From a halophilic archaeon SHRA6 (GTDB taxonomy: Archaea; Halobacteriota; Halobacteria; Halobacteriales; Haloferacaceae), in assembly GCA_005239175.1 (NCBI GenBank), contig ML241294.1, positions 755,275-819,274 of the forward strand: DNA of 64,000 nt, given 5' to 3'. A program made the translations under genes and the position numbers. Positions 40,305 to 48,688 of the stretch are shown here, in pieces. Within the stretch, counting starts at the first letter, position 1. Every line of letters begins with the position of its first letter. Under the pieces are notes generated by a model, which saw nothing but the letters and a program-made list of their open reading frames with translations, had not been told where the DNA came from and did no database searches.

Positions 40305-41864
40305 ATGTTCGAGCGAATAAAGCGGAACTACCGGGTGACGCTGCTCGTTATCATCTGTTTGCTCGCCGCCTTCGCGCTGTTCTCGCCGACAATGGCACCC
40401 GAGACAGACGTTGGCGGAGAGGATGCGACCGCCCGTGAAGGGGTGACGAACCTCCGGTACGGGCTCGATCTGGCCGGCGGGACTCGGATCCAGGCGCCGC
40501 TCATCGGGCTGACCGCCGAGGATGTCGAATTCAACGGCGCGTCCGAAGCGACCGTCGCCAAGGAGGTTGCCGCCGAGTTGCCGGACACCGAAGAGACCGA
40601 CGTAATCGTTCGCCAGGAGTTCGAAGATGAGCCGGGGACTGTTGAAGTCGTAAGTCGAAACATCACCGAATCACAGTTCGACGATGCCCTCGACGCCGCC
40701 GGCTATGAGCACGGAGGGGTCTCTTCAGGCGTCACGCAGGCGACTCGCGAAGAGGCCATAAGCGTCCTTGAAGGAAAGGTCAACGAGGCCGGTCTCTCGG
40801 GCAGTACCGTCCAAGAGGTCACGAGCGGAACGGGCGAGTTCTTCATCATGACTGAGGTCCCCGGCGAGGGCCGACAGGACGTCATTGATCTCATCCAAGA
40901 GCGGGGATCAGTTCGCGTTGACATCTACCATCAAAATGACGACGGCGAATACGTGAACGAGACCGCGGTGTTGACCCAAGAGGACTTCCAGACAGTTGGG
41001 ACCGCACAACAGAACGATCGCCAGGGACCGCACGTGCCGGTTACGGTCCGGGAATCGTCTGCGACCGACTTCCAGCAGGCTGTCGTCGACACGGGGCTCG
41101 CACAGGGATCGCAGTGTACGTACTTCGAGAACCCCGAAAACACTGATCCGTGTCTGTTGCTCGTCGTCGATGACGAGGTCGTCAACGCCTTCGGAATGAA
41201 CCCAGGATTGGCAGACAGTATGCAGTCGGGCGAATGGGCTCAGGACCCGAATTTCATCCTCACGACGGGCAACTTTGAGGACGCCCAGCGCGTCGCGTTG
41301 AACCTCCGCGCCGGTGCGCTACCGGCGCCGCTTGATCTCGAGTCGGGAACCACCTCGTTCATCTCACCCACACAGGGTGAAGAGTTCCGAACGAACTCGC
41401 TCATTGTCGGTATCCTCGCGGTCTTTGGCGTCTCTGGGTTTGTCTTCCTGCGGTACCGTGAGCCGCGGGTCGCGGCACCGATGATCGTCACCGCACTCTC
41501 TGAGGTGTTCATCCTGCTCGGTTTCGCTGCCGCGCTTGGGTATCCACTCGATCTGGCGGTGATCGCCGGCTTCATTGCGGTGATTGGTACTGGGGTCGAC
41601 GACCTGATCATCATCGCCGATGGGGTGATGGCAGAAGGTGACGTCAAGAGCCGGAAGGTGTTCGACTCGCGGTTCCGGCGGGCCTTCTGGGTCATCGGCG
41701 CGGCCGCGGCGACGACGATCGTCGCCATGTCGCCGCTTGCGGTGTTGTCGCTCGGAGATCTTCGTGGCTTTGCGATCTTCACGATCCTCGGAGTGCTGGT
41801 CGGTGTCCTCGTAACCCGACCGGCGTACGGTGACATCCTGCGGTACCTGCTCACCGACAGGTGA
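40305..41864 (+). CDS. secD: Protein-export membrane protein SecD
   Basis: A 519-residue SecD. N-terminal TM (VTLLVIICLLAAFALFSP), P1 domain with LRYGLDLAGGTRIQAPL, large extracytoplasmic region to about residue 350, then five membrane helices with ALPAPLDLESGTTSFISPTQGEEF and AVIGTGVDDLIIIADGVMAEGD, the SecD metal/proton-coupling motif. Gene order secF-secD is the archaeal arrangement. Extracytoplasmic parts are strongly acidic, as expected in high salt. Confidence 0.96.
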   Translation: MFERIKRNYRVTLLVIICLLAAFALFSPTMAPETDVGGEDATAREGVTNLRYGLDLAGGTRIQAPLIGLTAEDVEFNGASEATVAKEVAAELPDTEETDVIVRQEFEDEPGTVEVVSRNITESQFDDALDAAGYEHGGVSSGVTQATREEAISVLEGKVNEAGLSGSTVQEVTSGTGEFFIMTEVPGEGRQDVIDLIQERGSVRVDIYHQNDDGEYVNETAVLTQEDFQTVGTAQQNDRQGPHVPVTVRESSATDFQQAVVDTGLAQGSQCTYFENPENTDPCLLLVVDDEVVNAFGMNPGLADSMQSGEWAQDPNFILTTGNFEDAQRVALNLRAGALPAPLDLESGTTSFISPTQGEEFRTNSLIVGILAVFGVSGFVFLRYREPRVAAPMIVTALSEVFILLGFAAALGYPLDLAVIAGFIAVIGTGVDDLIIIADGVMAEGDVKSRKVFDSRFRRAFWVIGAAAATTIVAMSPLAVLSLGDLRGFAIFTILGVLVGVLVTRPAYGDILRYLLTDR

Positions 41865-41869
41865 GCAGT

Positions 41870-41888
41870 CGGTCCTTCAGACGGACCG
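41870..41888 (+). terminator. Hairpin between convergent secD and small membrane protein genes
   Basis: CGGTCC (41870-41875) and GGACCG (41883-41888) form a 6-base perfect stem with a 7-base loop directly after the secD stop. No T-run follows, so its role in termination is uncertain. Confidence 0.3.
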
Positions 41889-41890
41889 GA

Positions 41891-42253
41891 CTATACAGTG
41901 AAAAGGAGCAGTCGCGTGTTGTGAACAGTCAAAAACAACCCGACGACAGTGAGAAGCGCCGGGGGAAAGTAGTACAACAGTCGATCGTTTTCTTTCGAAC
42001 CGAGCCAACTGATCCAAATCATGATCAAAAATCCGCTGAGTTTGACCGCTGCCAGCCCCGAAAGTCCGTAGCTGTCGATGGCCCACCTAACTAGCGGGTT
42101 CGCCTCTGTGAGGTCGGTGATAAAGAACACCATCGTAACGGTGGTGACGATATCGCCGACACCGTACGTCGCTGTCGCGGCGATCCACAGCCAGTAGAAC
42201 TCGTTTGGCCACCGGAGGTGTAACGGGGTTCGGCGTCGATCTCGGCTACTCAC
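41891..42253 (-). CDS. Small membrane protein, paralogue of the one at 27725
   Basis: A 120-residue protein with about four hydrophobic segments (WLWIAATATYGVGDIVTTVTMVFFITDLTEANPLVRWAIDSYGLSGLAAVKLSGFLIMIWISWLG...LLTVVGLFLTVHNTRLLLF). It shares the ATYGVGDxxTT, NP/GP and YGLxGLxAxK features with the protein at 27725. It is a DUF5658-like haloarchaeal family member of unknown function. The C-terminal end is convergent with secD, 26 bases apart. Confidence 0.82.
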   Translation of the reverse strand: MSSRDRRRTPLHLRWPNEFYWLWIAATATYGVGDIVTTVTMVFFITDLTEANPLVRWAIDSYGLSGLAAVKLSGFLIMIWISWLGSKENDRLLYYFPPALLTVVGLFLTVHNTRLLLFTV

Positions 42254-42311
42254 ACGATCACCTCAGATGGAATCGAGTAGTATTCATCGATTCTGTCGGG
42301 CGATCGCACGC

Positions 42312-43004
42312 TCAAAACGAGTCCAGTTCTGATTGAGCCGCGGCGTCGAGTAGGTCCGCACATGTCGACCACGATCGACGCGCGCAGGCAGGAACGGCAC
42401 CGTGTTCCTCGACGTACGTCTGCAGGAACTCGCGGGTGTTCGGATCGCTTGGATAGCCGCTGCCGATGTCGCCAAATCCGGAGTACTCCGCGGCGATCGC
42501 GTCAACGCGTCGATCGCGTTCGACTTTTGCAAGCACAGAGGCCGCCGAGACGATCGGATACGTGTCGTCAGCGCCGTGTTCAGCGATCGTCCCAACGGAG
42601 ATTCCCCGCTCGGAGAGCCCCGCAGTGACGCGATCGCCGAAGCGCTCTGCGACCACGTCGCCCGCATCGACCACAGCCAGATCGTCCTCACAGGCGATCG
42701 CCGCCAGCGCACGGACCTGTGCGGCGACGGTGAGTGTGTTCATATCGGTCTCTGGATCGTCGATCTCTTCGACCTCAACGATGCCGAAGCCAACGTCGAT
42801 CGCGGGATCCGAGCGGAGTGACGTTGCAATGGACGCTCGGCGGGCCGGTGAGAGTCGCTTCGAGTCGTCGACCTCGTCGGGAAGCACCGCGGGGTCCGCG
42901 CGGATCGCAGCGGCGACCATCGGACCGATCACCGGCCCTTTGCCGGCCTCGTCAGCGCCGAGGACAGGACCGTCTGAGAGCGCCCGCGCCGGCTGGTCAC
43001 TCAC
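42312..43004 (-). CDS. rnhB: Ribonuclease HII
   Basis: A 230-residue RNase HII, which incises RNA-DNA hybrids and embedded ribonucleotides. Catalytic residues: GPVLGADEAGKGPVIGPMVAA (DExGKG, typical of archaeal enzymes), LAVVDAGDVVAERFGD, and VSAASVLAKVERDRRVD, GSGYPSDPNT. The start is GTG at 43002-43004 (VSDQPARALSDGP), which overlaps the stop codon of pus10 by 8 bases. The open frame further upstream is merely a shadow of pus10. Confidence 0.94.
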   Translation of the reverse strand: MSDQPARALSDGPVLGADEAGKGPVIGPMVAAAIRADPAVLPDEVDDSKRLSPARRASIATSLRSDPAIDVGFGIVEVEEIDDPETDMNTLTVAAQVRALAAIACEDDLAVVDAGDVVAERFGDRVTAGLSERGISVGTIAEHGADDTYPIVSAASVLAKVERDRRVDAIAAEYSGFGDIGSGYPSDPNTREFLQTYVEEHGAVPACARRSWSTCADLLDAAAQSELDSF

Positions 43005-44280
43005 GGAAAAACTCCTCGCGCTCGAACGGTTCGTCCTCACCTTCGACGGCGAGCACGTCAAGGGCCGTCACCGTCGCCTCGACGCCGAGCAGTCCTGCGA
43101 GGCTCGGCTCGGTTCGACCGTCGTCTCCGGAGATCAGCTCTTTGATGTAGAGCCCGCCCTCGCCGTGGATCTCGACGGTTGCGTGGCGATCGTCTTCGCG
43201 GGTCGCGGTCGCCGAAAACACCTGCCGGGTGCGAGTGAGCCCTGCTCGGCGGTGATCGACCCGCTGTGGGGTGTACTGTTCGATCGTCGCGCCCTCGAGG
43301 TCGTCGATCGCTGCTGTGAGCGATTCTTCGTCAACGCGATCGCCGAATTCGACCGCAGCGCGGTAGGTCTTCGAGGCGTCGAGTTCTTTGACCCGCTCGA
43401 CCATATCGTAGCGTGCGAGTCGGAGCCCTTCAACTTCGATCGCCCCCTCGGCGAACGCGTTGATATCCTGCTCTAGGCGATCGGTGTCGATCCGGCGGCG
43501 GCGGGGCTCTTCGACTTCGACGACGAACGGCCGACCAGTCCCGAGCATCAACGCGTCGACGTCCTCGCGGCCTGCGCCGTGGAACGTCGAGTCGGTCCCG
43601 TCCATTACCTCTTCGGCGATCGGCGCGGTGTAGCCCTCGACGCTGTCTTCGTAGAGGTACCCCGACCCGCCGCAGTGGGTACAAACCTGCTGGCCGATTC
43701 GCCCACTGGCGTGACACTCCCGGCAGGGCCACTCAGTCTGGGGAATGTCGCGTTCGAGTTTGCGGTACCGGCCGTAGACGAACGCGGAGTTGACCGTGGT
43801 CTCGACGCGATCGCCGTCGAGATCGAGCGTGAACTGGATGTCCGGCCGGGTGAAATCCACCTCCGCGCCGGTGAGTCCCCCGACCCGCTTGCCAACCTCG
43901 CGATTGAACTCGGATTTGAACTGTTCGCCTGCGTCTTCGGGCAGGCCGGCGTCCTCACGGAACAACAGTTCGTTTTCTTCGATCAACGGCGGCGTCCGGG
44001 TGCCGACCTGGTAGGTTTCGAACTCGACACCGTCGACCGACGCGGCGGCTCGCTCCGCCCACGTATCGAACTCCGCACAGCGACCCTCACACACCCAACA
44101 GTCGCTGATTTCGACGGGCTCGTAGGGGTCGTCCTCAGCGATCGCAACCGCGACCCGCAGGCTCTTGCCGCGTTCTGTGTTCGTCAGTCCGAAGCTTCGA
44201 TCCGCGAAGGCCCGTCCCAAACAGGCGTCACAGACCGGCCCGGCGTCGATCGCGGCGCGTGCGTCGGCGAGAACGTTCAT
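42997..44280 (-). CDS. pus10: tRNA pseudouridine(54/55) synthase Pus10
   Basis: A 427-residue Pus10. The N-terminal THUMP-like/zinc region has CDACLGR and CWVCEGRC, with a second CRECHASGRIGQQVCTHCGGSGYLY knuckle. The catalytic domain includes STFHGAGREDVDALMLGTGRPFVVEVEEPRRR, with the active-site Asp in REDVD, and GGLYIKELISGDDGRTEPSLAGLLG. It makes pseudouridine 54 and 55 in the tRNA T-loop. The N1-methyltransferase for position 54, TrmY, is at 52778. The promoter TATA-like AATTATTCG is about 25 bases before the ATG. Confidence 0.95.
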   Translation of the reverse strand: MNVLADARAAIDAGPVCDACLGRAFADRSFGLTNTERGKSLRVAVAIAEDDPYEPVEISDCWVCEGRCAEFDTWAERAAASVDGVEFETYQVGTRTPPLIEENELLFREDAGLPEDAGEQFKSEFNREVGKRVGGLTGAEVDFTRPDIQFTLDLDGDRVETTVNSAFVYGRYRKLERDIPQTEWPCRECHASGRIGQQVCTHCGGSGYLYEDSVEGYTAPIAEEVMDGTDSTFHGAGREDVDALMLGTGRPFVVEVEEPRRRRIDTDRLEQDINAFAEGAIEVEGLRLARYDMVERVKELDASKTYRAAVEFGDRVDEESLTAAIDDLEGATIEQYTPQRVDHRRAGLTRTRQVFSATATREDDRHATVEIHGEGGLYIKELISGDDGRTEPSLAGLLGVEATVTALDVLAVEGEDEPFEREEFFRE

Positions 44281-44502
44281 GCCCGGTCATTCGGGGGGGC
44301 GAATAATTGTCTTGTCCTTCGACCCCGAGCACACCCACGGCTCGCGACACCACAGCACATGTGTCATGCTACCACCCCGAAATATATCGATTTTTCGATT
44401 AATCCGGCAATATAATCCGTGAGCAATGATAGCACGTTTCCGAGAAGACTCAAGTTTTAGCCACTCATACTACTGTTTAGAACCTCCACATCGGAATATA
44501 TA

Positions 44503-45543
44503 ATGTTACAAATAGTTACACAAAAACTGATACAATACAGAAATCTCGTCCTGTTCGCGCTGCTTTCAGTCCTGTGGGGATCGTCGTTCGTCGCGATTTC
44601 CGCTGGGCTTGAGACACTGCCGCCGTTGCTGTTTGCCGCGGTTCGATACGACATCGCCGGAGCGATTCTGCTCGGCTATGCGATCGTCGCTGCCGATCAG
44701 TGGCGTCCAAAAAGCATCAGCGAGTGGGTACTCGTAACCGTTGGCGGCCTGTTCGTGATCGGCATACACTACGCGCTGTCGTTCGTCGGCCAGACGTACG
44801 TCACGAGCGGTGTCGCGGCGATCGTCCTCAGCACGACGCCGATCCTCACGCCGCTTTTCGCGTGGCTGTTGTTGACCGACGAGCGGATCGGAATCTCCGG
44901 AGTGATCGGCACCGTCGTCGGGTTATTCGGCATTGTTCTCATTGCTGCCCCCGATCCGGGTGCGAGTGAGGGGACCGCGATCGGCGTCGTCCTCCTCGTA
45001 CTTTCGGCAGCGAGTTTCGCCTTCGGTGCAGTCCTGTTGAAACGACTGCCAGCCCGGATGGCGCTCGCCCCATCGCAGGCGTGGATGATGCTCATCGGCG
45101 CAGCGATACTCCACAGCCTGAGCCTGCTGTTCGGTGAACCACAGCTCCGAGCGGTCGCCTGGACCCCCATTGCTGTCGTCTCGCTCGCGTATCTCGCGAT
45201 CGTCGCCAGCGCGATCGGGTTCGTGATCTACTTCGATCTGCTCGATCGGATCGGCGCGATCGAGGCGAGTCTCGTCAACTACGCGGTCCCGATCGTCGCG
45301 GCAGTCGTCGGCTGGCTGCTGCTCGGCGAGTCGATTACCCCGGCGACGATCCTCGGATTTGCGCTCATCATCACGGGGTTTGTGCTGTTGAAAAGCGGAC
45401 GGATCTTCGCCGGCATCGTTGCGGTCGAAGCCCGACTCAGCCGCGGCTACGCGGTCAAAGACGAGTTCCTCGACGCTGAGGCGATGGCGTCGACCGATTC
45501 GCCTGCATTCGACGACTCGCGGCCGTACCACGCCGACGACTGA
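44503..45543 (+). CDS. DMT-superfamily transporter (EamA family)
   Basis: A 346-residue protein with ten membrane helices and two EamA repeats: LFALLSVLWGSSFVAISAGLETLPPLLFAAVRYDIAGAILL...TSGVAAIVLSTTPILTPLFAWLLLTDERI and ...YFDLLDRIGAIEASLVNYAVPIVAAVVGWLLLGESITPATILGFALIITGFVLL. It is an exporter of metabolites, amino acids or drugs; the substrate is unknown. A TATA-like AATATATAA ends only 2-3 bases before the annotated ATG, so the true start may be downstream, or transcription may begin elsewhere. The C-terminal 45 residues are a soluble tail. Confidence 0.86.
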   Translation: MLQIVTQKLIQYRNLVLFALLSVLWGSSFVAISAGLETLPPLLFAAVRYDIAGAILLGYAIVAADQWRPKSISEWVLVTVGGLFVIGIHYALSFVGQTYVTSGVAAIVLSTTPILTPLFAWLLLTDERIGISGVIGTVVGLFGIVLIAAPDPGASEGTAIGVVLLVLSAASFAFGAVLLKRLPARMALAPSQAWMMLIGAAILHSLSLLFGEPQLRAVAWTPIAVVSLAYLAIVASAIGFVIYFDLLDRIGAIEASLVNYAVPIVAAVVGWLLLGESITPATILGFALIITGFVLLKSGRIFAGIVAVEARLSRGYAVKDEFLDAEAMASTDSPAFDDSRPYHADD

Positions 45544-45579
45544 TCCGGGTCGACACTGTTCTTGAGGCGGCCACACCTG

Positions 45580-45888
45580 TCACTCGGGCGGCCCATCCCC
45601 GATAAGGCGTACCGTAGACGGCGAGACACCGAAGCCGGATTCGAGCCGATCGGCAACTGCCTCGCGGGTTCGATCCGCGAGTTGATCGACGCGCAGCTCG
45701 GCGTGGGCCTCGACCGTTAGGTCGTTGAGACCGGGCTGAAGCCCGGCGACGTCGATCGATTCGACGGAGACGCCGTCAATCCGTTCGACCTGTCGGCGGA
45801 CGCCCGTCTGCAGGTCGCCGGGGGCGTGTCGCGAGACGCTAACAGTGAGGTCGGCCTGTACAGCCAGCCGGTTGAGAGTTACTGACAT
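45580..45888 (-). CDS. Conserved hypothetical protein
   Basis: A 102-residue acidic protein: MSVTLNRLAVQADLTVSVSRHAPGDLQTGVRRQVERIDGVSVESIDVAGLQPGLNDLTVEAHAELRVDQLADRTREAVADRLESGFGVSPSTVRLIGDGPPE. The pattern looks like two beta-alpha-beta half-repeats, possibly ferredoxin-like. I do not recognise the family. I use the ATG at 45888 since the longer frame (to 45990) begins in non-protein-like sequence. It is convergent with the DMT transporter gene. Confidence 0.65.
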   Translation of the reverse strand: MSVTLNRLAVQADLTVSVSRHAPGDLQTGVRRQVERIDGVSVESIDVAGLQPGLNDLTVEAHAELRVDQLADRTREAVADRLESGFGVSPSTVRLIGDGPPE

Positions 45889-46059
45889 AATGCTTCCGTC
45901 GCGAGTCGAACACGTCAGGCCACGGAACCGCTGTGGTCGGTTCGTGGCCCGCTCCCGGGCAGTGCCCGCGGAAGCGATGTACTCGCTCAAACGCCGTGCT
46001 GTGCGGGAAAAGAGGCAGTCGATCGCACCCCTCGCGGCAGCCGCCGCGTCCCGCAGTCG

Positions 46060-46212
46060 TTATGCGGGGCGGAGCGAGCGATCGACCGTCCGGCCTGCAG
46101 GACCGCCATAGGGTCCCGCATTCGGGCCGGTCAGCCACACCCCGCCGCGTGCGGCGATCGCACTGGCAAGTGCCAGTGCGGTCGCGGTCGCGATCTGGAA
46201 TGTGGCCATCAT
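46060..46212 (-). CDS. Small hydrophobic/secreted peptide ORF (50 residues)
   Basis: The frame runs from the ATG at 46210-46212 to a TAA at 46060-46062 and encodes MMATFQIATATALALASAIAARGGVWLTGPNAGPYGGPAGRTVDRSLRPA. The first 20 residues look like a signal or membrane segment; the rest is Gly/Pro-rich. A TATA-like TTTATGATC lies 22-32 bases upstream on the minus strand. No family known, and it could be spurious. Confidence 0.45.
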   Translation of the reverse strand: MMATFQIATATALALASAIAARGGVWLTGPNAGPYGGPAGRTVDRSLRPA

Positions 46213-46377
46213 CGTCTTACAGCACAGGTGGATCGATCATAAACGTTTCTCAAGGTTGTCACATCTTCACACGGTCACGACGGCTGTGCTGGGACATACA
46301 TACGCCTCAATAGCACTATATATCAGATTTCTGGTGAGAACACAACGCTTATTCGCGGTGTCGCTCAACCGGGAGAT

Positions 46378-46800
46378 ATGTCAGCCGATCCAGTCCGACT
46401 CGGGTTCGTCTGTGTCCAAAACGCCGGCCGCAGCCAGATGTCTGCTGCGTTTGCCGAACGAGAGGTCGATCGCCGCGGCCTCTCGAACGTCGAGATCATC
46501 ACCGGCGGGACCCATCCCGCAGGACACGTCCACGAGGAGGTCGTCGAGTCGATGGCCGAACTCGACATCGACATCGGCGATCGGGTTCCGCGGGAGGTCT
46601 CAACCGAGGAGCTCGACGCCTGCGATGTGGTTGCGACAATGGGCTGTTCGACGCTGGAACTCGACGCGGACGTCGACGTTCGCGACTGGGCACTCGACGA
46701 CCCAGATGGGAAAGACCCCGAGGGGGTTCGGGCGATCCGATCGGAGATCGAAGCGAACGTCTCGGCGCTGTTCGACGAGCTGTTCGGCGAAGAGCACTAA
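46378..46800 (+). CDS. Low-molecular-weight phosphatase-fold protein, arsenate-reductase-like
   Basis: A 140-residue protein with the active-site loop GFVCVQNAGRSQMSAAFAERE (C-x-Q/N-N-A-G/C-R-S), the pattern of LMW phosphotyrosine phosphatases and thioredoxin-type arsenate reductases. The late block VVATMGCSTLELDADVDVRDWALDDPDGKDPEGVRAIRSEIEANVSALFDEL contains the DWxxxDP motif with the catalytic Asp of ArsC-type enzymes. No ars genes are adjacent, so the function could be tyrosine phosphatase or arsenate reductase. Confidence 0.88.
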   Translation: MSADPVRLGFVCVQNAGRSQMSAAFAEREVDRRGLSNVEIITGGTHPAGHVHEEVVESMAELDIDIGDRVPREVSTEELDACDVVATMGCSTLELDADVDVRDWALDDPDGKDPEGVRAIRSEIEANVSALFDELFGEEH

Positions 46801-46890
46801 TTTTTGTCAATCCACACTCACGAGGTTTTGAAATAGAACTGAGCACCAGTTGCCCAAACGGCTAATACAATTTAGATACAATAGTCGTAC

Positions 46891-47259
46891 ATGCCTGTCG
46901 ATTTCGAAACACATGAACCTGGAAACCCACGTATTGACCTGTCAGAAGGGACCAATGCGAGACAATTGTTGGAGTTCTTACTGCAGACGCCAACCGTTGG
47001 ATACACACCCGCAGAATTGGCGGCTGAAACCGGAATTCCGCGTGGAAGCATCGGACCGACACTGCAGCGTCTTGCGGCCGCAGGTCTCGTTCGTCATAAA
47101 GAACCGTACTGGGCAGCCGCTGAAGACGATCGGATCGCAGCAGCGACAGCTGCGTTCCTCGGGATCGAAGCGGCAGCCGCCAGATATACTGACGACTGGT
47201 ACGCACAGAATGAAGACTGGGCAGAAGAATTGCCCGACTTGAGCGAGGACGAACAGTAG
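46891..47259 (+). CDS. Winged-helix protein, likely antitoxin of a MazF-type pair
   Basis: A 122-residue protein. Residues 20-75 (GTNARQLLEFLLQTPTVGYTPAELAAETGIPRGSIGPTLQRLAAAGLVRHKEPYWAAAEDDR) form a MarR-like winged helix. The acidic C-terminal part (ARYTDDWYAQNEDWAEELPDLSEDEQ) could wrap the toxin. The stop codon is 2 bases before the ATG of the MazF-like gene. AT-rich promoter elements (CAATTTAGATACAATA) lie 15-30 bases upstream. Autorepression of the pair is expected from toxin-antitoxin precedent. Confidence 0.82.
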   Translation: MPVDFETHEPGNPRIDLSEGTNARQLLEFLLQTPTVGYTPAELAAETGIPRGSIGPTLQRLAAAGLVRHKEPYWAAAEDDRIAAATAAFLGIEAAAARYTDDWYAQNEDWAEELPDLSEDEQ

Positions 47260-47261
47260 CA

Positions 47262-47591
47262 ATGGTGTACGGCCAAGGCGCGGTGGTGATTGCCGAAGAC
47301 CCGTTCGGGAACAACCCGAAGCGCCCGTATCTAATTGTTTCTAACGATCGTACGCCCTTCCACGGTCAAGAGTATATTGCAGTAGTGATCACGACAACGG
47401 ATCGGACTGAAGCGGTCACACTCACCGCAGATAGGTTCGAAAAAGGACGGCTCCCAAGAACCTCCCACGTCTCTCCGTGGTCCATTCTCACGCTCAAGGA
47501 CTGGATGATCACCAAACAACCTGCAAAGGTGACTAGCGCGACTGTCGATGAGGTCCGGAAAAGAATGGGGGTGTATCTTCAGACAGAATAA
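47262..47591 (+). CDS. PemK/MazF-family toxin (endoribonuclease-like)
   Basis: A 109-residue protein with a MazF-type start, MVYGQGAVVIAEDPFGNNPKRPYLIVSNDRTPFHGQEYIAVVITTTDR, and a conserved middle, RLPRTSHVSPWSILTLKDWMITKQPAKVTSATVDEVRKRM. The G-x-V, PxLIVSN and S-x-V-x-P-x-x-L landmarks fit the PemK/MazF mRNA interferase fold. It pairs with the winged-helix gene directly upstream. Base composition is less GC-rich than core neighbours, in keeping with a mobile two-gene unit. Confidence 0.88.
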   Translation: MVYGQGAVVIAEDPFGNNPKRPYLIVSNDRTPFHGQEYIAVVITTTDRTEAVTLTADRFEKGRLPRTSHVSPWSILTLKDWMITKQPAKVTSATVDEVRKRMGVYLQTE

Positions 47592-47647
47592 GACGATAGC
47601 GTTCCGAATCCGCGCGTTTTAACCGGGCAACCGCCCTCTTTTCGACA

Positions 47648-48688
47648 ATGACACATGCGCTTGAGATCACCGATCTCCGGAAGTCCTACGGGGGCGTCCA
47701 GGCGCTCGACGGCGTCTCGCTGACGGTTCCGGAGGGCAGCTTCTTTGGGCTCTTGGGGCCGAACGGCGCGGGCAAGACCACATTCATCAATATTCTCGTC
47801 GGACTCGTCCGCAAAAGCGGCGGCGAGGCGCTGGTGTTTGGCCACGACGTCGAAGACGACTACCGGGCGGCCAGAGACGCGATCGGACTCGCCCCCCAGG
47901 AGTTCAACGTCGATCGCTTCTTTCCGATCCACGAGGTGCTCGAACACAAAGCCGGCTATCACGGGGTTCCCGCGAGCGAGGCCGAAGAGCGGGCTGCCGA
48001 AGCGCTCCAGCGGGTGGGCATCTACGACAAGCGAAACACCCGCTTCGACTGGCTCTCCGGCGGCATGAAACGGCGGTTCATGCTCGCGCGTGCGCTCGTA
48101 ACCGATCCTGATCTACTCATCCTCGACGAGCCGAGCGCCGGGGTTGACGTCCAGCTCCGCCGCGATCTGTGGGAGCTCGTCACCGAACTCAACGAACAGG
48201 GGACGACAATTCTGCTCACGACCCACTACATCGAAGAGGCCGAGCGGCTCTGTGACGAGGTTGCGATCCTCGATTCCGGCCGGATCGTCACCGTTGCGAC
48301 GCCCGAAGAGCTGAAAGACCGCGGTCTCGATCGCATCGTCGTTACGCTCAGAGAGCCGCTATCGGTCGCGCCAAGCGTGCTTTCAGACGACGATCGCGTC
48401 GAGTCGATCGAGTGCGAGGGCAACCGCCTCGTCGTCACCGCCAGACAGGGCGGGCTTCTCGCGCCGACGCTCGTCCGCGAACTCGATCGAGGCGGCTTCG
48501 AGATCGTCGACATGGAGATCGCCCGGACCTCCCTGGAGGAGGTGTTCGTCGAACTGACAAACTCCGGCGTCGATCGACCCGAGAACCAGCGCGACGAAGA
48601 GACATCTGCAGACGATCGCGATCGTGAGGAGGCCCCACTGGTCACCGACGGTGGCGACCCAGCGGATCAACGGGGGCGATCGCAGTGA
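47648..48688 (+). CDS. ABC-2 type transporter, ATP-binding protein
   Basis: A 346-residue ABC ATPase. Walker A GPNGAGKTTF (about residues 37-46), Q-loop LAPQEFNVD, signature LSGGMKRRFM, Walker B LLILDEPSAGVD, switch His TTHY. The C-terminal third holds the accessory domain common to DrrA/CcmA-type export ATPases (RIVVTLREPLSVAPSVLSDDDRVESIEC...LEEVFVELT), followed by an acidic tail. It overlaps the permease gene (GTG at 48685) by 4 bases. It exports an unknown substrate (drug, lipid or polysaccharide class). Confidence 0.93.
   Translation: MTHALEITDLRKSYGGVQALDGVSLTVPEGSFFGLLGPNGAGKTTFINILVGLVRKSGGEALVFGHDVEDDYRAARDAIGLAPQEFNVDRFFPIHEVLEHKAGYHGVPASEAEERAAEALQRVGIYDKRNTRFDWLSGGMKRRFMLARALVTDPDLLILDEPSAGVDVQLRRDLWELVTELNEQGTTILLTTHYIEEAERLCDEVAILDSGRIVTVATPEELKDRGLDRIVVTLREPLSVAPSVLSDDDRVESIECEGNRLVVTARQGGLLAPTLVRELDRGGFEIVDMEIARTSLEEVFVELTNSGVDRPENQRDEETSADDRDREEAPLVTDGGDPADQRGRSQ

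Noticed and set aside
46202-46831. 209-codon plus-strand frame
   Set aside because: It is a shifted shadow of the LMW phosphatase gene at 46378, which has a clear CVQNAGRS active site.
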